Shown here: piece by piece, positions 10,726-22,063 of the stretch
Layout of the letters: each line of letters starts with the position of its first letter
Position numbering within the stretch: the first letter of the stretch is position 1
DNA from: Channallabes apus
Taxonomy: Eukaryota > Chordata > Actinopteri > Siluriformes > Clariidae
Assembly (NCBI GenBank): GCA_030522415.1
Contig: CM060109.1
Location: 31,765,892 to 31,829,891 of the forward strand
Length of the DNA stretch: 64,000 nucleotides
Direction: 5' to 3'
Translations under genes and position numbers: made by a program
Notes under the pieces: generated by a model
The model's input: the letters and a program-made list of their open reading frames with translations, nothing else
Database searches by the model: none
Told to the model about the DNA's origin: nothing

Positions 10726-11439
10726 ACATAGAGGAGAGCTCAAAGGTGACAACACTGACATGCCACAAGTAATATTTTTGCATTAACATATTTGGAAGCT
10801 CTTTAGTTTTAACACACTATATGTTTAAAAAATAGCAGTACAAGTTCTTTGTTTGGATGAAATTAATATTTCAAAATTATCAGTATTTAATGAAGCCTCC
10901 GGTGTACAAAATGAGTACAGTAGTGTACTTCCTCTGAATACCACTGAGCTTATTTTTAATAAGTTGCCTTCTGGACATTCCTTCATTACAACTATAGTCC
11001 AAGTGCTACTTGATGAAGTTCACCTTCATGAATATTGGTTTTCTGTCATGTAGGCCACACCTAAGGCATTTAAAATAGTTGATATTGACAAAAAAAAGGG
11101 AAACAACTCAAGTAATAACTCTGAAGACTTTAACCACTTTAAATTATAGTTGCGATTATGGTTAATGGTCACTTTTTCCAGTTATTTTTTATTTGAAATC
11201 CATTACCTGAATTGTGCAGGTCAACTACTTTGCTATTTATTTTGCACATTTTGTGTTCTCATATTAATTAATGACTTTTTAAAGATGAATTGATGAATTT
11301 AAAAAAATTTAATAGCTCTTATATTTATACCTCAGGCAACAGTTTACTAATTCACGTCTTCATTAGTTTCAGTGGCAGTATATATTTCTTCTTCTTATTG
11401 TTGTTGTTGTTAATAATAATAATAATAATAAAACCTTTT
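10726..11439. other. no gene seen
   Basis: AT-rich spacer ending in a TTG/AAT trinucleotide run (about 11395-11430). Confidence 0.3.
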
Positions 11440-11645
11440 CTTTGTGTGGTATGGAGGATCCCTTGGGCTGATCCTAAGCTTGTCATTTAGTGTTTTCTTC
11501 CAGGCTCACCAATTTCCTCCCACCTCTAAAAAACATGACAGTAAGTTGATTAGCTATATAAAATTTTCCCTAGTTGTGAATGAATATTTAAATATATGTC
11601 TATACATCGTGCCCTGCTATGGTCTGGCATCCTTTTCATAAGCAG
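11440..11645 (+). repeat. decayed SINE (family of 987-1349)
   Basis: Ordered matches to the body of the 987-1349 SINE: GTTTTCTTCCAGGCTCACC, TTTCCTCCCACCTC, GTAAGTTGATTAGCTA, GTGCCCTGCTATGGTCTGGC. Strongly diverged. Confidence 0.5.
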
Positions 11646-12115
11646 GATGCATCTGTGATTCTTGTTCTTTTTAATGGTCTAATACTAATGTTCTGTTTAT
11701 GTATGGAGTCTAATGGTCTATTGCTTGTAGTAGTCTAATTCTATTTGTCAGTTTTCTAGCATCATAATATATTATTTGCAATACTCCAGTCCTTCTCCCC
11801 TGTGTGAGAGGGCAGTTCAATTAGCTAATAGTAGAGGTTAGATTACAAAAACAATACCAGGGGCCTCATATACAAAGACTTGCGTTGAATTCATACTAAA
11901 ACATTGCGTACGGACAAAGCTGTAAATGTGCGTACACAGTAAAAAAAATCTGATGTATGAAACACTGCGTACGTGGAATCCCACACATATTCTCTTTGTA
12001 CATCCGAATTAACGTGAAATTGAGCGCATGTGCATGAGCGCAAAACCCCTCCCTGCCTCCTCCCCCATATAAATATGGTAATGACTCCACTTTGGCAAAA
12101 CCAAACGAAAAAGCA

Positions 12116-12355
12116 ATGGCAAAAGCAAACAAGAAGAGAAACTTCACAGAATGTGAATTGGAGGTGCTCCTATCGGAGGTAGACCGGAGAAAAACTATGT
12201 TATTTGCATGTTTGTCCTCCAGAATTAATAACAAAATAAAAAAAAACTTAGCTGGAATAATATCTTTAAATACATCACTCACCAAGAAGCCACCCATCGC
12301 GCACCCTGCCACCTTGGAGCCTCATCCCAGCCATGCTGTTTGTGAGGATGAATGA
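12116..12355 (+). pseudogene. Harbinger Myb-like DNA-binding protein, truncated
   Basis: Starts at the ATG at 12116 (MAKANKKRNFTECELEVLLS); the open frame extends upstream to a TTG, but the ATG fits the family. Harbinger elements encode a Myb/SANT-like partner that binds the ends and helps import the transposase. The first helix-rich part of that domain is visible (TECELEVLLSEVDRRKTMLF...SRINNKIKK, residues about 10-44). From about 12275 the frame runs into sequence that is the antisense of the transposase, so the C-terminal part is lost in an internal deletion. Confidence 0.7.
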
Positions 12356-12963
12356 ATCATGGGTTGACCCAGGCCACCTTGCCACAATATTTGTTAGGCG
12401 CATTTGATCATCGCATATTATTTGCACATTTATTGAATGGAAATGTTTCTGATTCACGTATGCAAATTCGTCTTCAGATGGCGCCTTTATAGCAATGTGC
12501 GTGCAGTCGATCGCTCCAATTACGGTAGGAAAACCAGCGATCGCTGCAAATTGCGCTTTACTGTTTGGCTGGTCAACTGCATGGTATGGAAACCTTATAT
12601 ACTGTACCTGCTAGACATGCGGATGATCCGGTCCCATACAGCTGGCACTGCACGGCTCAAAGACGACTGGCTTAACCCCGAGTGGTCTGCCAGTTCCCTT
12701 TGGAAAGAACCAGTTGCCAGGAAACCAAGCGTTGTCAGCACCTGTAAGGGAACGGGTAATGCGTGGCTCCTTGCTGTCTCTCTTTCCAAATTTGGACGCA
12801 ACTCAGCACAGAGCTCCAAGAGGATAGCTGTTGGAAATCTGAAACGGATAATAAGCCAGTCATCATCGTGGGCCAGAAAATCACTGTGATCCCTAAAAAC
12901 GCGTTCCATTCGGATTCGGCCATTGACAATGTCCTCTAATAAGGCCAACACTGCCATTGCCAT
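12275..12963 (-). pseudogene. PIF/Harbinger DDE transposase, truncated
   Basis: Minus strand from the ATG at 12963 (MAMAVLALLEDIVNGR). The N-terminal helical region (RMERVFRDHSDFLAHDDDWL, LGFLATGSFQRELADHSGLS) matches the Harbinger nuclease family. A small indel near 12600 shifts the frame after SSRY. In the next frame the core resumes with IGAIDCTHIAIKAP (first catalytic Asp, about 12500) and VARWPGSTHDSFIL (second Asp, about 12340). It stops at RDGWLLGE near 12275, before the catalytic Glu. It is therefore inactive through frameshift and loss of the C-terminal third. An L2 LINE begins only a few bases upstream of the start codon. Confidence 0.85.
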
Positions 12964-12965
12964 AG

Positions 12966-15900
12966 ACTAATTCAATTCAATTAAATTTTATTTGTATAGC
13001 GCTTTTAACAATTGACATTGTCTCAAAACAGCTTTACACAATCAAAAGAATTATTTAAATTTGTATGGAATGTGAATGTGTATGAATCAAAATGTTCAGA
13101 TCCCTGGTGAGCAAGCCGAGGGCGACAGTGGCAAGGAAAAACTCCCTGAGATGGTAATAGGAAGAAACCTTGAGAGGAACCAGACTCAACAGGGAACCCA
13201 TCCTCATCTGGGTGAAACAGATAGCAGGAAATGATCTGCATTTATACAGTGTTAGGTGGCAGGCAGTTCAGCTATAATAGTTGATGTTAATTGATGTTAA
13301 AATGGAGTCCAGTAGTTATTGGAGACTCAGATAGACTTGTAGAAAGTTCCAGTCCTGAACTATCGAATTGTCAAGTCCTCAGAGAAACAGCAGACAACAC
13401 CAGTTGAGGCCAGAACCGTCTTCTACGTAGATAGAATCATCACCAGACGCATCCCAAAGACACATACGGGGCATCCATGCGACGAGACCTCCAACCAGAA
13501 ACGGGGTACCAGGATGGATCAGACAGGTCCGGAGGGCAGAGGGAGTCTGGATCACTGGCAGCTCAGGAATGACATGTGTAGCTCGACAGAGAGAGAGAGA
13601 GAGAAAGAGTGAAAGGGGGAGACAGGGGGAGAGAGGAAAGAGAAAGAGGGGGAGAAAGAGAAGAGGAGGAGAGATGGCAATTAGGTATGGTCACAGTCAC
13701 ATAATGTATAATGTGAATGTTTATTTACTGTAGAGTGCAAGCAGGGACTCCGGCAGGACTAACTATGACAGCATAAATAAAAGGGAGAGCCAGAACGAAA
13801 CACAAACATGAGGGCTCCCTGAGATGTAAAGCAAACAATCACCTCACCGTCAACAAACCTGAGTGATCAAATGAGAGTGAGGAAGACAGCATCTAAACAT
13901 ACCAGTTCACCATAATACTCTATGTCCATGAGTCCCCCAGATCTGCTCCTTTACCTATGGCAAATCTATTTATAAAAATGCTTGGCTAAATAAATAGGTT
14001 TTTAGACTAGACTTAAACACTGAGACTGTGTCTGAGTCCTGAACACTATTTGGAAGACTATTCCATAATTTTGGGGCTTTGTAAGAAAAAGCTCTGCCCC
14101 CAGCTGTAGTTTTCATAATACGCGGTACTGACAAGCAGCCTGCATCCTTTGATCGAAGTAGGCGTGGCGGATCGTAAGACACTAGCAGTTCGCGCAGATA
14201 CTGCGGCGTGAGACCATTTAATGCTTTATATGTCAAGAGTAGTATTTTAAAATCAATGCGAAATTTCACAGGGAGCCAATGTAGTGAAGATAGGATAGGG
14301 GTGATGTGCTCATATCTTCTGGTTCTAGTGAGGACTCCCGCTGCTGCATTCTGGACTAGCTGAAGCTTGTTTATGCACCTAACAGAACAACCAGACAGTA
14401 AGGCATTACAATAGTCCAACCTAGAGGTGATAAAAGCATGAACTAATTTTTCTGCATCGTTTAGCGACAATATATTTCTTATCTGGGCAATATTTCTGAG
14501 GTGAAAGAATGCTATCCTGGTGATATTATCTACATGAGCTTCAAATGAAAGGCTGGAATCTATAATCATGCCAAGGTCCTTTACTGTTGCACTTGATGGA
14601 ACAGAAAGGCTATCTAAAGTTACGGTGTGATCTAAGATTTTACTTCTAGCTGTATGCTGTCCTATGACTAGAACTTCTGTCTTATCCGGATTAAGCAGAA
14701 GGAAGTTAATTAGCATCCAATTTCTTATGTCCTGCACACATTGGTCAACTTTAGTAAGATGTTTTTTCTCATCAGGTTTTGTTGAGACGTATAGCTGTGT
14801 GTCGTCAGCATAACAATGAAAACTAATACCATGCTTACGGATTATGTTGCCCAGAGGAAGCATGTAAAGGGAAAAAAGCAGTGGGCCTAAAACTGAACCC
14901 TGCGGAACGCCAAACTCCACTAGAGAACATGCAGAATAATCACCATTTAAGTCTACATACTGATAACGATCAGTCAAATAGGATCTGAGCCAGGATAGGG
15001 CTGTACCCTTAATTCCTACTACATTTTCTAATCTGTGAAGAAGAATAGCATGATCAATGGTGTCAAAAGCTGCACTGAGGTCGAGTAATACAAGCATAGT
15101 TACACAACCCTGATCAGAGGCCAATAGGAGGTCATTTACTACTTTAACGAGTGATGTTTCTGTGCTGTGATGAGGCCTAAATCCTGACTGATACAGTTCA
15201 TGTATGCCATTTCTATGTAGATATGAGCATAGCTGCTCCGCTACTATCTTTTCCAGAATCTTAGAGATAAAGGGGAGGTTTGATATTGGCCTTTAATTGG
15301 ACAACTGACAGGGGTCGAGGTCAGGTTTCTTAATTATTGGTTTGATAACTGCTAATTTAAAAGATTTTGGAACATAACCAATGCTGAGTGAGGAATTAAT
15401 TATTCTCAACAGCAGTTCTGTTATTACTGGCATTATCTGTTTAAGAAAATGTGTCGGTATAGGATCTAATATACAGGTTGATGAATTTGCAGAAGAGATA
15501 AGTGAAATTAGTTCATTCTCTTCAAGGGGAGTAAAGTATTCTAGGTTCCGATCTGACATGGCTAGGTTAACATCTGTATCAATTACATTGTTCGGTTTCA
15601 AAACCTCAATTTTATGCCTGATATTTACAATTTTATTATTAAAAAAGTTCATGAAGTCCTCACTATTGCATGATGTTGTTGTGGAGATTTCTGTAGTGGT
15701 CTTATTTCTGGTTAATTTGGCTACGGTATTAAATAAAAATCTAGGATTATTTTTATTTTCTTCTATAAGAGTGGAGAAATATGTTGACCTAGCTACACTA
15801 AGAGCTTTCCTATAGTTCAGGATGCTCTCTTTCCATGCTATTTGAAATACTAACAATTTAGTTTGACGCCATTTATGCTCTAATTTCCGAGCGGTCTGTT

Positions 15901-16531
15901 TTAAAGTGCGCGTGTGATCGTTATACCAGGGAGCGAGTTTCTTATCTCTAATAATTTTTCTTTTAGCTGGAGCTACATTATCTAAGGTACAACGAAATGT
16001 CGACTCTAAATATTCAGTCGCCTGATCGAGTTCTGTGCGGTCAGACGGTGACCTAATCGAAGTTGGTAACTCTGGGAGATTACTGATAAAACTCCGTGTG
16101 GTAGTTGATGTGAATGTACGTTTAATACGGTAGCGCGGTGCTGGCGTACATTATCACTGTGACACACTTGAATGGAGACAAGATAGTGATCTGAGATAAT
16201 ATCAGACAGTGGAATTGTGAATACATTTCTTATACTAAATCCGAAAAATATTATTAAGTCTAAAGTGTGACCCTGCTTTATGAGTGGGTCCTACTACACA
16301 CTGATTTATGCCTACGGAGACCAGTATGGACATAAATGCTGTTCTCAGAGGGTCTTCTGTATTCTCAAAATGAATGTTAAAATCTCCGGCAATTGACGCT
16401 TTGTCTACAGAAACGACTAGGTTTGAGATGAAATCTGCAAATTCACTAAGAAATTCAGAATAAGGGTTGTATACATTTGCAAATGCTTTTATACGTTCTA
16501 AATCACATAATTGGTAGAAAAATATTGTCAA
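12966..16531 (-). mobile_element. L2/CR1-type LINE, 5'-truncated
   Basis: The minus-strand element ends 3' at 12966 in short AATTG/AATTGA units, the tail type of fish L2 elements. It has a roughly 1-kb 3' UTR with a purine tract (13588-13676) and a conserved terminal segment (12980-13250) that recurs at 56938-57288 and, as a shorter piece, at 35330-35385. ORF2 runs from the 3' UTR back to about 16531, where the LINE begins inside the endonuclease domain. No clear target duplication was found. Confidence 0.85.
13970..16531 (-). pseudogene. L2-type ORF2: endonuclease/reverse transcriptase
   Basis: The protein would nick target DNA and copy the LINE RNA at the nick. Endonuclease remnant at 16235-16531: AGDFNIHFEN and VVGPTHKAG. 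A frameshift near 16268 follows, then ISDHYLVSIQ in another frame, and a further break before 15856. From 15856 to 13970 the frame is continuous except for one TAA at 15293-15295, within [16 protein letters not shown]. Reverse transcriptase motifs are intact: [38 protein letters not shown]. The C-terminal part ends ...[12 protein letters not shown]...LKTYLF. One stop in the RT half suggests a fairly recent copy, but it is inactive. Confidence 0.88.
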
Positions 16532-16807
16532 TTAACCCATTTTATCAATAAAAAATTAATAGCAATGTTTTTCACGTGTTTTTCACATGTAGTGTGCAAT
16601 TTAACATAATTGCCTCTAGGAGTCGCCAACGGAAATAAAACAAACACACAAGAAATACACGTACGCCAGACATGAAGTTGGCATGGAAGAACGCACATTC
16701 TCACGCTAATTTCACTTTTTGTTAGTAAATCCGACCGTGAGTGTGAAAGCTGCCGTAAGCAATGTTTTTGTGCGTACGCAGCGTTGATACTGTACATGAG
16801 GCCCCAG

Positions 16808-17351
16808 GTGAGTGGCCAAAGGTATTTGACCAAGAAACTGTACTTTAAAACTTGGCCTCTTAAATGGCTTATTTGAATTATCATTCTACCTAAGCACAAC
16901 ATAGTTAAAATAACAAAGTAGTAAAGCAAGCTATAATAAGCAAGCTACAGTACCATGATGAGTGCAAAGTGAAAACAATTAGATTCCTATCCTATCAATT
17001 CCTATTTAGAAAAAAAAAACAGCATTCATCATGGTATACAGTACATTTATAGATTGACACAGTGCATTTATAAAATTATTTCAACAATATTTTAACACTC
17101 TGAATAAGATTAACCCCATTATATGCTCATTTAAGTACATTTAGTAGTCAATTGGGAAATGTTGGAAAACTGAAAGAAATTACACTTCTGAATTTGTAAT
17201 GTAAATCATTGCTTAAATAAATCACATGGGCACATAATGGAAAAAAGAACAATAAAAGAAAAGAAAAACAGGGTACAAGATAGGCCAACTGCTATGTGTC
17301 TGTGTATGTTTTTCAGGTCTCTCAAAACAGGCTTCACATGCTAGGATTTTA
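16808..17351. other. no gene seen
   Basis: AT-rich spacer between the Harbinger element and a SINE tail; ends in a TCAC tandem (17356-17373) that belongs to the SINE tail. Confidence 0.3.
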
Positions 17352-17497
17352 TATACTCACTCACTCACTCACTCTTTGACTATACCGCTTTATCCTGTAT
17401 ACAGGGTCACAGGTGGCCTGGAGCCTATTCTAGGAGACTTAGGGCATGAGGCAAGGTATACCCTGGACAGGGTGCCAATCCACTGCAGAAATTTAAT
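17352..17497 (-). repeat. SINE 3' part (family of 987-1349)
   Basis: Read on the minus strand: GCAGTGGATTGGCACCCTGT, then GGTATACCTTGCC, TCTCCTAGAATAGGCTCCAG, GGATAAAGCGGTATAG and a GAGT tandem. This is the second half of the SINE at 987-1349; the promoter head is missing. Confidence 0.75.
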
Positions 17498-20180
17498 ACA
17501 GTGTTTGGCAAACAAGAGCTCACAAGTAAAAAGTTACCTTTTAGGCAGCCTGTGTAAGCATGAGTAATTATGCATTTCAAAAGAAATCTTAGTGGTCGAA
17601 ACATGAGTAAATTATGCATTTCAATAGAAATCTTAACGGTTGAATTTTCAAGATTTACAGACGTAAACATCTGAATAACAATTCCAACAGCCACTGAGAC
17701 CTGAGTAAATTAAAAATTTCAAAGACATATTGCATACCATGTTATGGAGAATGCCTGGCTATAAAAGGACAGTCTGAAAAATATGAGATTAAAGGTATCA
17801 CTTAAAGTGCAGTGTTAGATGGCAGTAATATGGATTCACCTCCAAAAATAATGCAATTTTTTGGCCGCATAGCATTATACAGTATAATACTCACACAATT
17901 ATGCCAAATTTGTCCAAAAATAAAGTCCCAAAAGTCTCCATACATAGGGAAAATAACCTTCAAATTTCAACTTTAAATTTTTTTTTACTTTATTTACAAA
18001 ATATCCTTTATATAATATCCTTTTTAAAACACACAGTTCTCTTTAACTCCCACTCTAGATGGACTCGTGTTAAAAAAAACATCTGTTGTTAACACCACAA
18101 CAGGAATTTTTGGTTATTTAAAATTTGTCACAACATGAAATTTGCTAAATTAAGGACATTGAAGCACTACTGGTATTATGTCACTTTGACATTTAATTGA
18201 TAATGTTAATTAAATTAAATAATGTTGAAAGAGTGCAACAATAATGGAATCTCTCAACTGAAATATGTCCATGCTATTTTTAAAGCCCAGGCATTCTCCA
18301 TTATACTGCTGATCAGGACTCAAATCCAAGGCTCCAAGTTAAAATCACTGATGCCTGTGGAACATGCTACTCATACTAGTAAATGCACATAAATGACACT
18401 GTCAAACAATGAGTGCCACAAAATATATTTTCCAAGTCAAGAAAGTAAATACAACTGAAATTTACCAAACCATTAAGCAGGGGGGAAAAACAGTTAACAT
18501 CTGTGAAAGAGGACATTATGCAGTTTGGATATTGTGCAAACACAATATTACACTACAGTAGTGTCAGTACTAAAGCCATATACTGTAGAATACTACAGTG
18601 TAGTTGCAGCCTAAATTGTGAGCAATCATCCACTGATTTGCCTCATTCATGTTCACTTCCTATCTCCTGCTTGTTGTTGATGTTTTTTTTCTGCTTTTGG
18701 GACCTATGATGCGCTTTACAGTTCTATTTTTGAAAGAAAATTAAACAGAGGTATAATGCTACAGAGAGATGACCTTTTGTGTACAAAGAGACATGAGATA
18801 CATGCACTATGTGCAGGAAGCTGTTGTGTTCATCTTGTTCTCCAGTCAGGGGGTCTAAACTCAATGAAAATACATAATGAAATAAATTTAATTTAATTTG
18901 TTTCTTGTTAAATATTTGTTCTGGTAGAACTTTGTCAACAACCTTATCCATAATGTGCTGCTGTGTTGCAGGTGTTCATTTCAACCAAGCAAAAGGCACA
19001 TTTGATTCTACCTCTTTAATCAGATTTTCAAAGGGATATCACATGATTCATGCAAATCTTTTTTTTGTTTTGGAATCTTTCTTTCTTCAAAATCTTAGCA
19101 ACTAAATAATCTGACATCTAGAACTGTGCTTTAGATCTTGATGAACCTTTCTGACTGGAACTAAATGATGTATTGAGTTTCTGCCACTCTTTGTTCTTCT
19201 TTTGTCTGTATTCTCTGAATGGTTTTCTTTTAAACAGTTTTCATTTTAATATGTTTTTCCCCCTTTTTTTTTACTCTTTGCTGTCCATCACTGACCAATT
19301 TGTAGTCACTGAATGTTACCTATTGGCTTTACAGTATAAGAAGACCTTGAAAACATTTGAGGTCATTGACTCTCCAATCCATATCCATTTTTTTCTTTCT
19401 TTATATTTGTGATGCACTACCTATATATGCTTAGACTTCAAATGTCAACAATGGAGTTGGATCGAGTTTTGCGGCGTTTTGTATGCCTGCTTCTTCCTCA
19501 AAACTGCTGTTTATCCTAACCTGGTGTTTAGGTTATCAGACAAATCTCAGACAGCCTCTACAGTCAAATCAGCATAGACTTTCTCCTACTCACAGTCCTT
19601 ATTAGTCCACAGCCATGGACATTGCCAGTGTGATCTTGATAAGTTCATTAGCATACTGGTAGTGTTTTTGCTGTGGTGTAATTACCTCTTTTACTATTTC
19701 TGATTTGTTCATTTACAAACTGCCAGCCCAAAAAATGCCATTTGGAATTAAATAGGCAAATATTTAAGAGCTTTGATTGAGTAATTACAGCAGTGATTAA
19801 TATGTTTCAGTAAGCAACAATTCTTTTAATCCCAACCAATGCTGTGAGTAGCTTATTATTTTTAAACAAAAAGATGTAATTGTCTCAGAAGGGTCAAATA
19901 ATTGGCCTGCATAAAGCACAGAAGAAAGCTGAACTGGCCCAAGCATTACTGAAACCTGGAAGAATAATTTTGAGTCATTAGCTAAAATAAAATATAATAA
20001 CGGTGAACTAAAGCTAAAAATTCATAGCTGTGATTTCTACTATAGATTTGTTTACAATGCAACTTTACAAAGTGTTTCAGTGGTCGACTAAATTACAGTG
20101 AGAGCAATTTCACATGCACAATGTAATAAGAACTCCCAGGATTTGGACTGTGTGTCCATAAGAAAGGAAACGACTGTGTG
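17498..20180. other. no gene seen
   Basis: AT-rich and largely unique-looking. There is a near-repeat of ATGAGTAATTATGCATTTCA at about 17561 and 17603. Weak short ORFs show no domain. Confidence 0.3.
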
Positions 20181-20690
20181 TCCATAAGAAAGCCACTTCA
20201 TAATTGGAAAAACTGTTTAAATGAGCATAAAGATACTTTGGATATGGACTTTGGAACAATGGAAAAAGGTCATGTGGTCTGATAACTCCAGATTGACCCT
20301 ATTACAGAGTAATGGGGCATGTCAGGGAGAGACGAGAAGTGCATGAAACGATGCACCCAGCATGAATAGTGCCCACTGCACTAGCAATGTTATGATTGGG
20401 GGTTCCTTCAGTTGATGAGCTCAACTTTCAGCAGTGTTAAGTGACATGAAAAGAAGAATGCATTGAATGTCCAGGTTATCACAGCATGGATTTTTCTTCC
20501 CCCCTGAAGGTATGGGTATATAAAGAGAGGTTTTGTGAGCATTCTTTGACCATAACTGAATTAAAATCATTTGGGATCTGCTGGAGAAGACTGTATGGAG
20601 TATTTCAACTCAAGAATGCCAATGAAATATTAAAGTGTAAGACTAGAGTTTGGGGAATAGGCAGTGTATGCCATATGTATATGAAACACT
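20181..20690 (+). pseudogene. Tc1-like transposase relic
   Basis: Across broken frames the plus strand still reads in Tc1 order: KGHVV-SDNSRLTLLQSNG (first catalytic Asp region, SDNS for SDES), a Met-rich 'MIGGSFS' block, then IKIIWDLLEKTVWS (near 20565-20610), the block around the catalytic Glu, here altered. A short duplication, ACTGTGTGTCCATAAGAAAG, occurs at about 20147 and 20173. No inverted ends were found. Subfamily differs from the copies at 22064 and 55628. Confidence 0.6.
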
Positions 20691-21182
20691 CTGCTACTGT
20701 AGGTATAGGCACATGAAGAGCATTAACAAGCCTGACTTGTATTATGTATAATTTGAATATTATTTAAACTTTATATTATTTATAAGTTAAATTTGGAGGT
20801 TTCTACAGTATATCTAAGCAACATGTTATGATTATATTTAATGTACAGTATATAAATATGCAGACAAACTACGTTAGTAAAGTTCTGGCAACCACAACTA
20901 CTAGCATTTGTTGTTTATCTGTTTTAACAGATTTTTTATTTTTTTTTAGTTTAGTGCTTTGGTATTCATTAAAATGTTTAAATACTTAATGGCTAGAGTT
21001 TGTTTAGCATTTTAATGTATTTTAAATAAACTGTCTGCTCTTACTTATAAACCCAAAATGATTACACATTACTTTTGTGCTTGTAACACAAATTTACTCA
21101 CTTAATTCTTAGGACGTTTGGAGCTGATAAAGAAAGTATTACAAAAACTTGTATATTTATAAGACCAAACACCAAAATACAT
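20691..21182. other. no gene seen
   Basis: AT-rich spacer without recognisable structure. Confidence 0.3.
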
Positions 21183-21539
21183 AGCATATTGTGATCAAGT
21201 TCATTATTTTCTGTAATGTACTGATAAACATTAGACTTTCATATATTTTAGATTCATTACACACAACTAAAGTAGTTCAAGACTTTTATTGTTTTAATAT
21301 TGATGATTGTGGCATACAGCTCATGAAAACCCAAAAATCTCAAAAGATTAGCATATTTCATCCGACCAATAAAAGAAAAGTGTTTTTAATACAAAAAAAA
21401 GAATAAAACAATAAAAGGCTTGAATTACTACAGTTGTGTGTAATGAATCTAAAATATATGGAAGTCTCATGTTTATCAGTACATTCCAGAAAATAATGCA
21501 CTTTATCACAATATGCTAATTTTTTGAGAAGGACCTGTA
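21183..21539. mobile_element. foldback Tc1 derivative
   Basis: Two long arms, about 21183-21318 and 21405-21537, are inverted copies of the 200-bp terminal repeat of the Tc1 element at 55628-57351. The left arm continues with CGACCAATAAAAGAAAAGTG, which in the complete element lies only beside the right end, so both arms derive from right ends. The outer end GAGAAGGACCTG is kept on the right, followed by TA. The left outer 17 bases are lost. No coding sequence. Confidence 0.8.
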
Positions 21540-22063
21540 CAAGGGTCAAGATTTTCTGATCAAATATCAAGGTTTACCTGAAGGATATAATTCCTCTAAG
21601 GACACTATATAGATTCTTCACATAGAAGGAAGTTAATTTAAGAGGAATAAATAACTCAAATTATATAAAATTGGACTTATTGCAAAACAGAGGTGAATAC
21701 CCGCAGTACCACCTGTTAGCTCTTTTCCATACCATCATCACATTTATGCTGACAGTTTAATGTTTTGTTTCTAGATTCTGGTGTCATGTATCTTATGCGC
21801 GAAACACAGGTGTGAATTACAACCAGTTTAAATAGTTTCTATCAATCATCACAATTGATGCAGTTGCTTAAATGACTGTTGAAATATTGTCTTGATCAAG
21901 TTAGCAGGTTCAGTGCCAAAGTCTATTGCTTATTAAGCTCATTGCTTAATCTATTGCTTTGAAACTGGATAAATTAAAACATTCAAAGACAACAGAAGGA
22001 TAAGTGACAGGTTTATCTCATTAACTAAATATATTGTTTAACTTTTCAACAACAAAAAAAATA
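21540..22063. other. no gene seen
   Basis: AT-rich spacer between two Tc1-type elements. Confidence 0.3.

Larger units (their letters stand above)
11858..16807. mobile_element. PIF/Harbinger transposon carrying a nested LINE
   Basis: Ends GGGCCTCATATACA (11861 on) and inverted GGGCCTCATGTACA (to 16804) differ at one of 14 positions. Both are flanked by CAG (11858-11860, 16805-16807), in the contexts ACCAG and CAGGT, close to the CWG-centred target reported for the zebrafish Harbinger3 family. Inside are the two genes expected of Harbinger, a Myb-like gene on plus and a transposase on minus, meeting tail to tail with a deletion at the junction. An L2-type LINE of about 3.56 kb splits the element next to the transposase start. 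Without it the element is about 1.4 kb, so it is internally deleted and cannot move by itself. Confidence 0.85.

Noticed and set aside
13970..15124. Independent host gene of 384 codons
   Set aside because: It is the reverse transcriptase half of an L2-type LINE; its frame continues upstream through a single stop.
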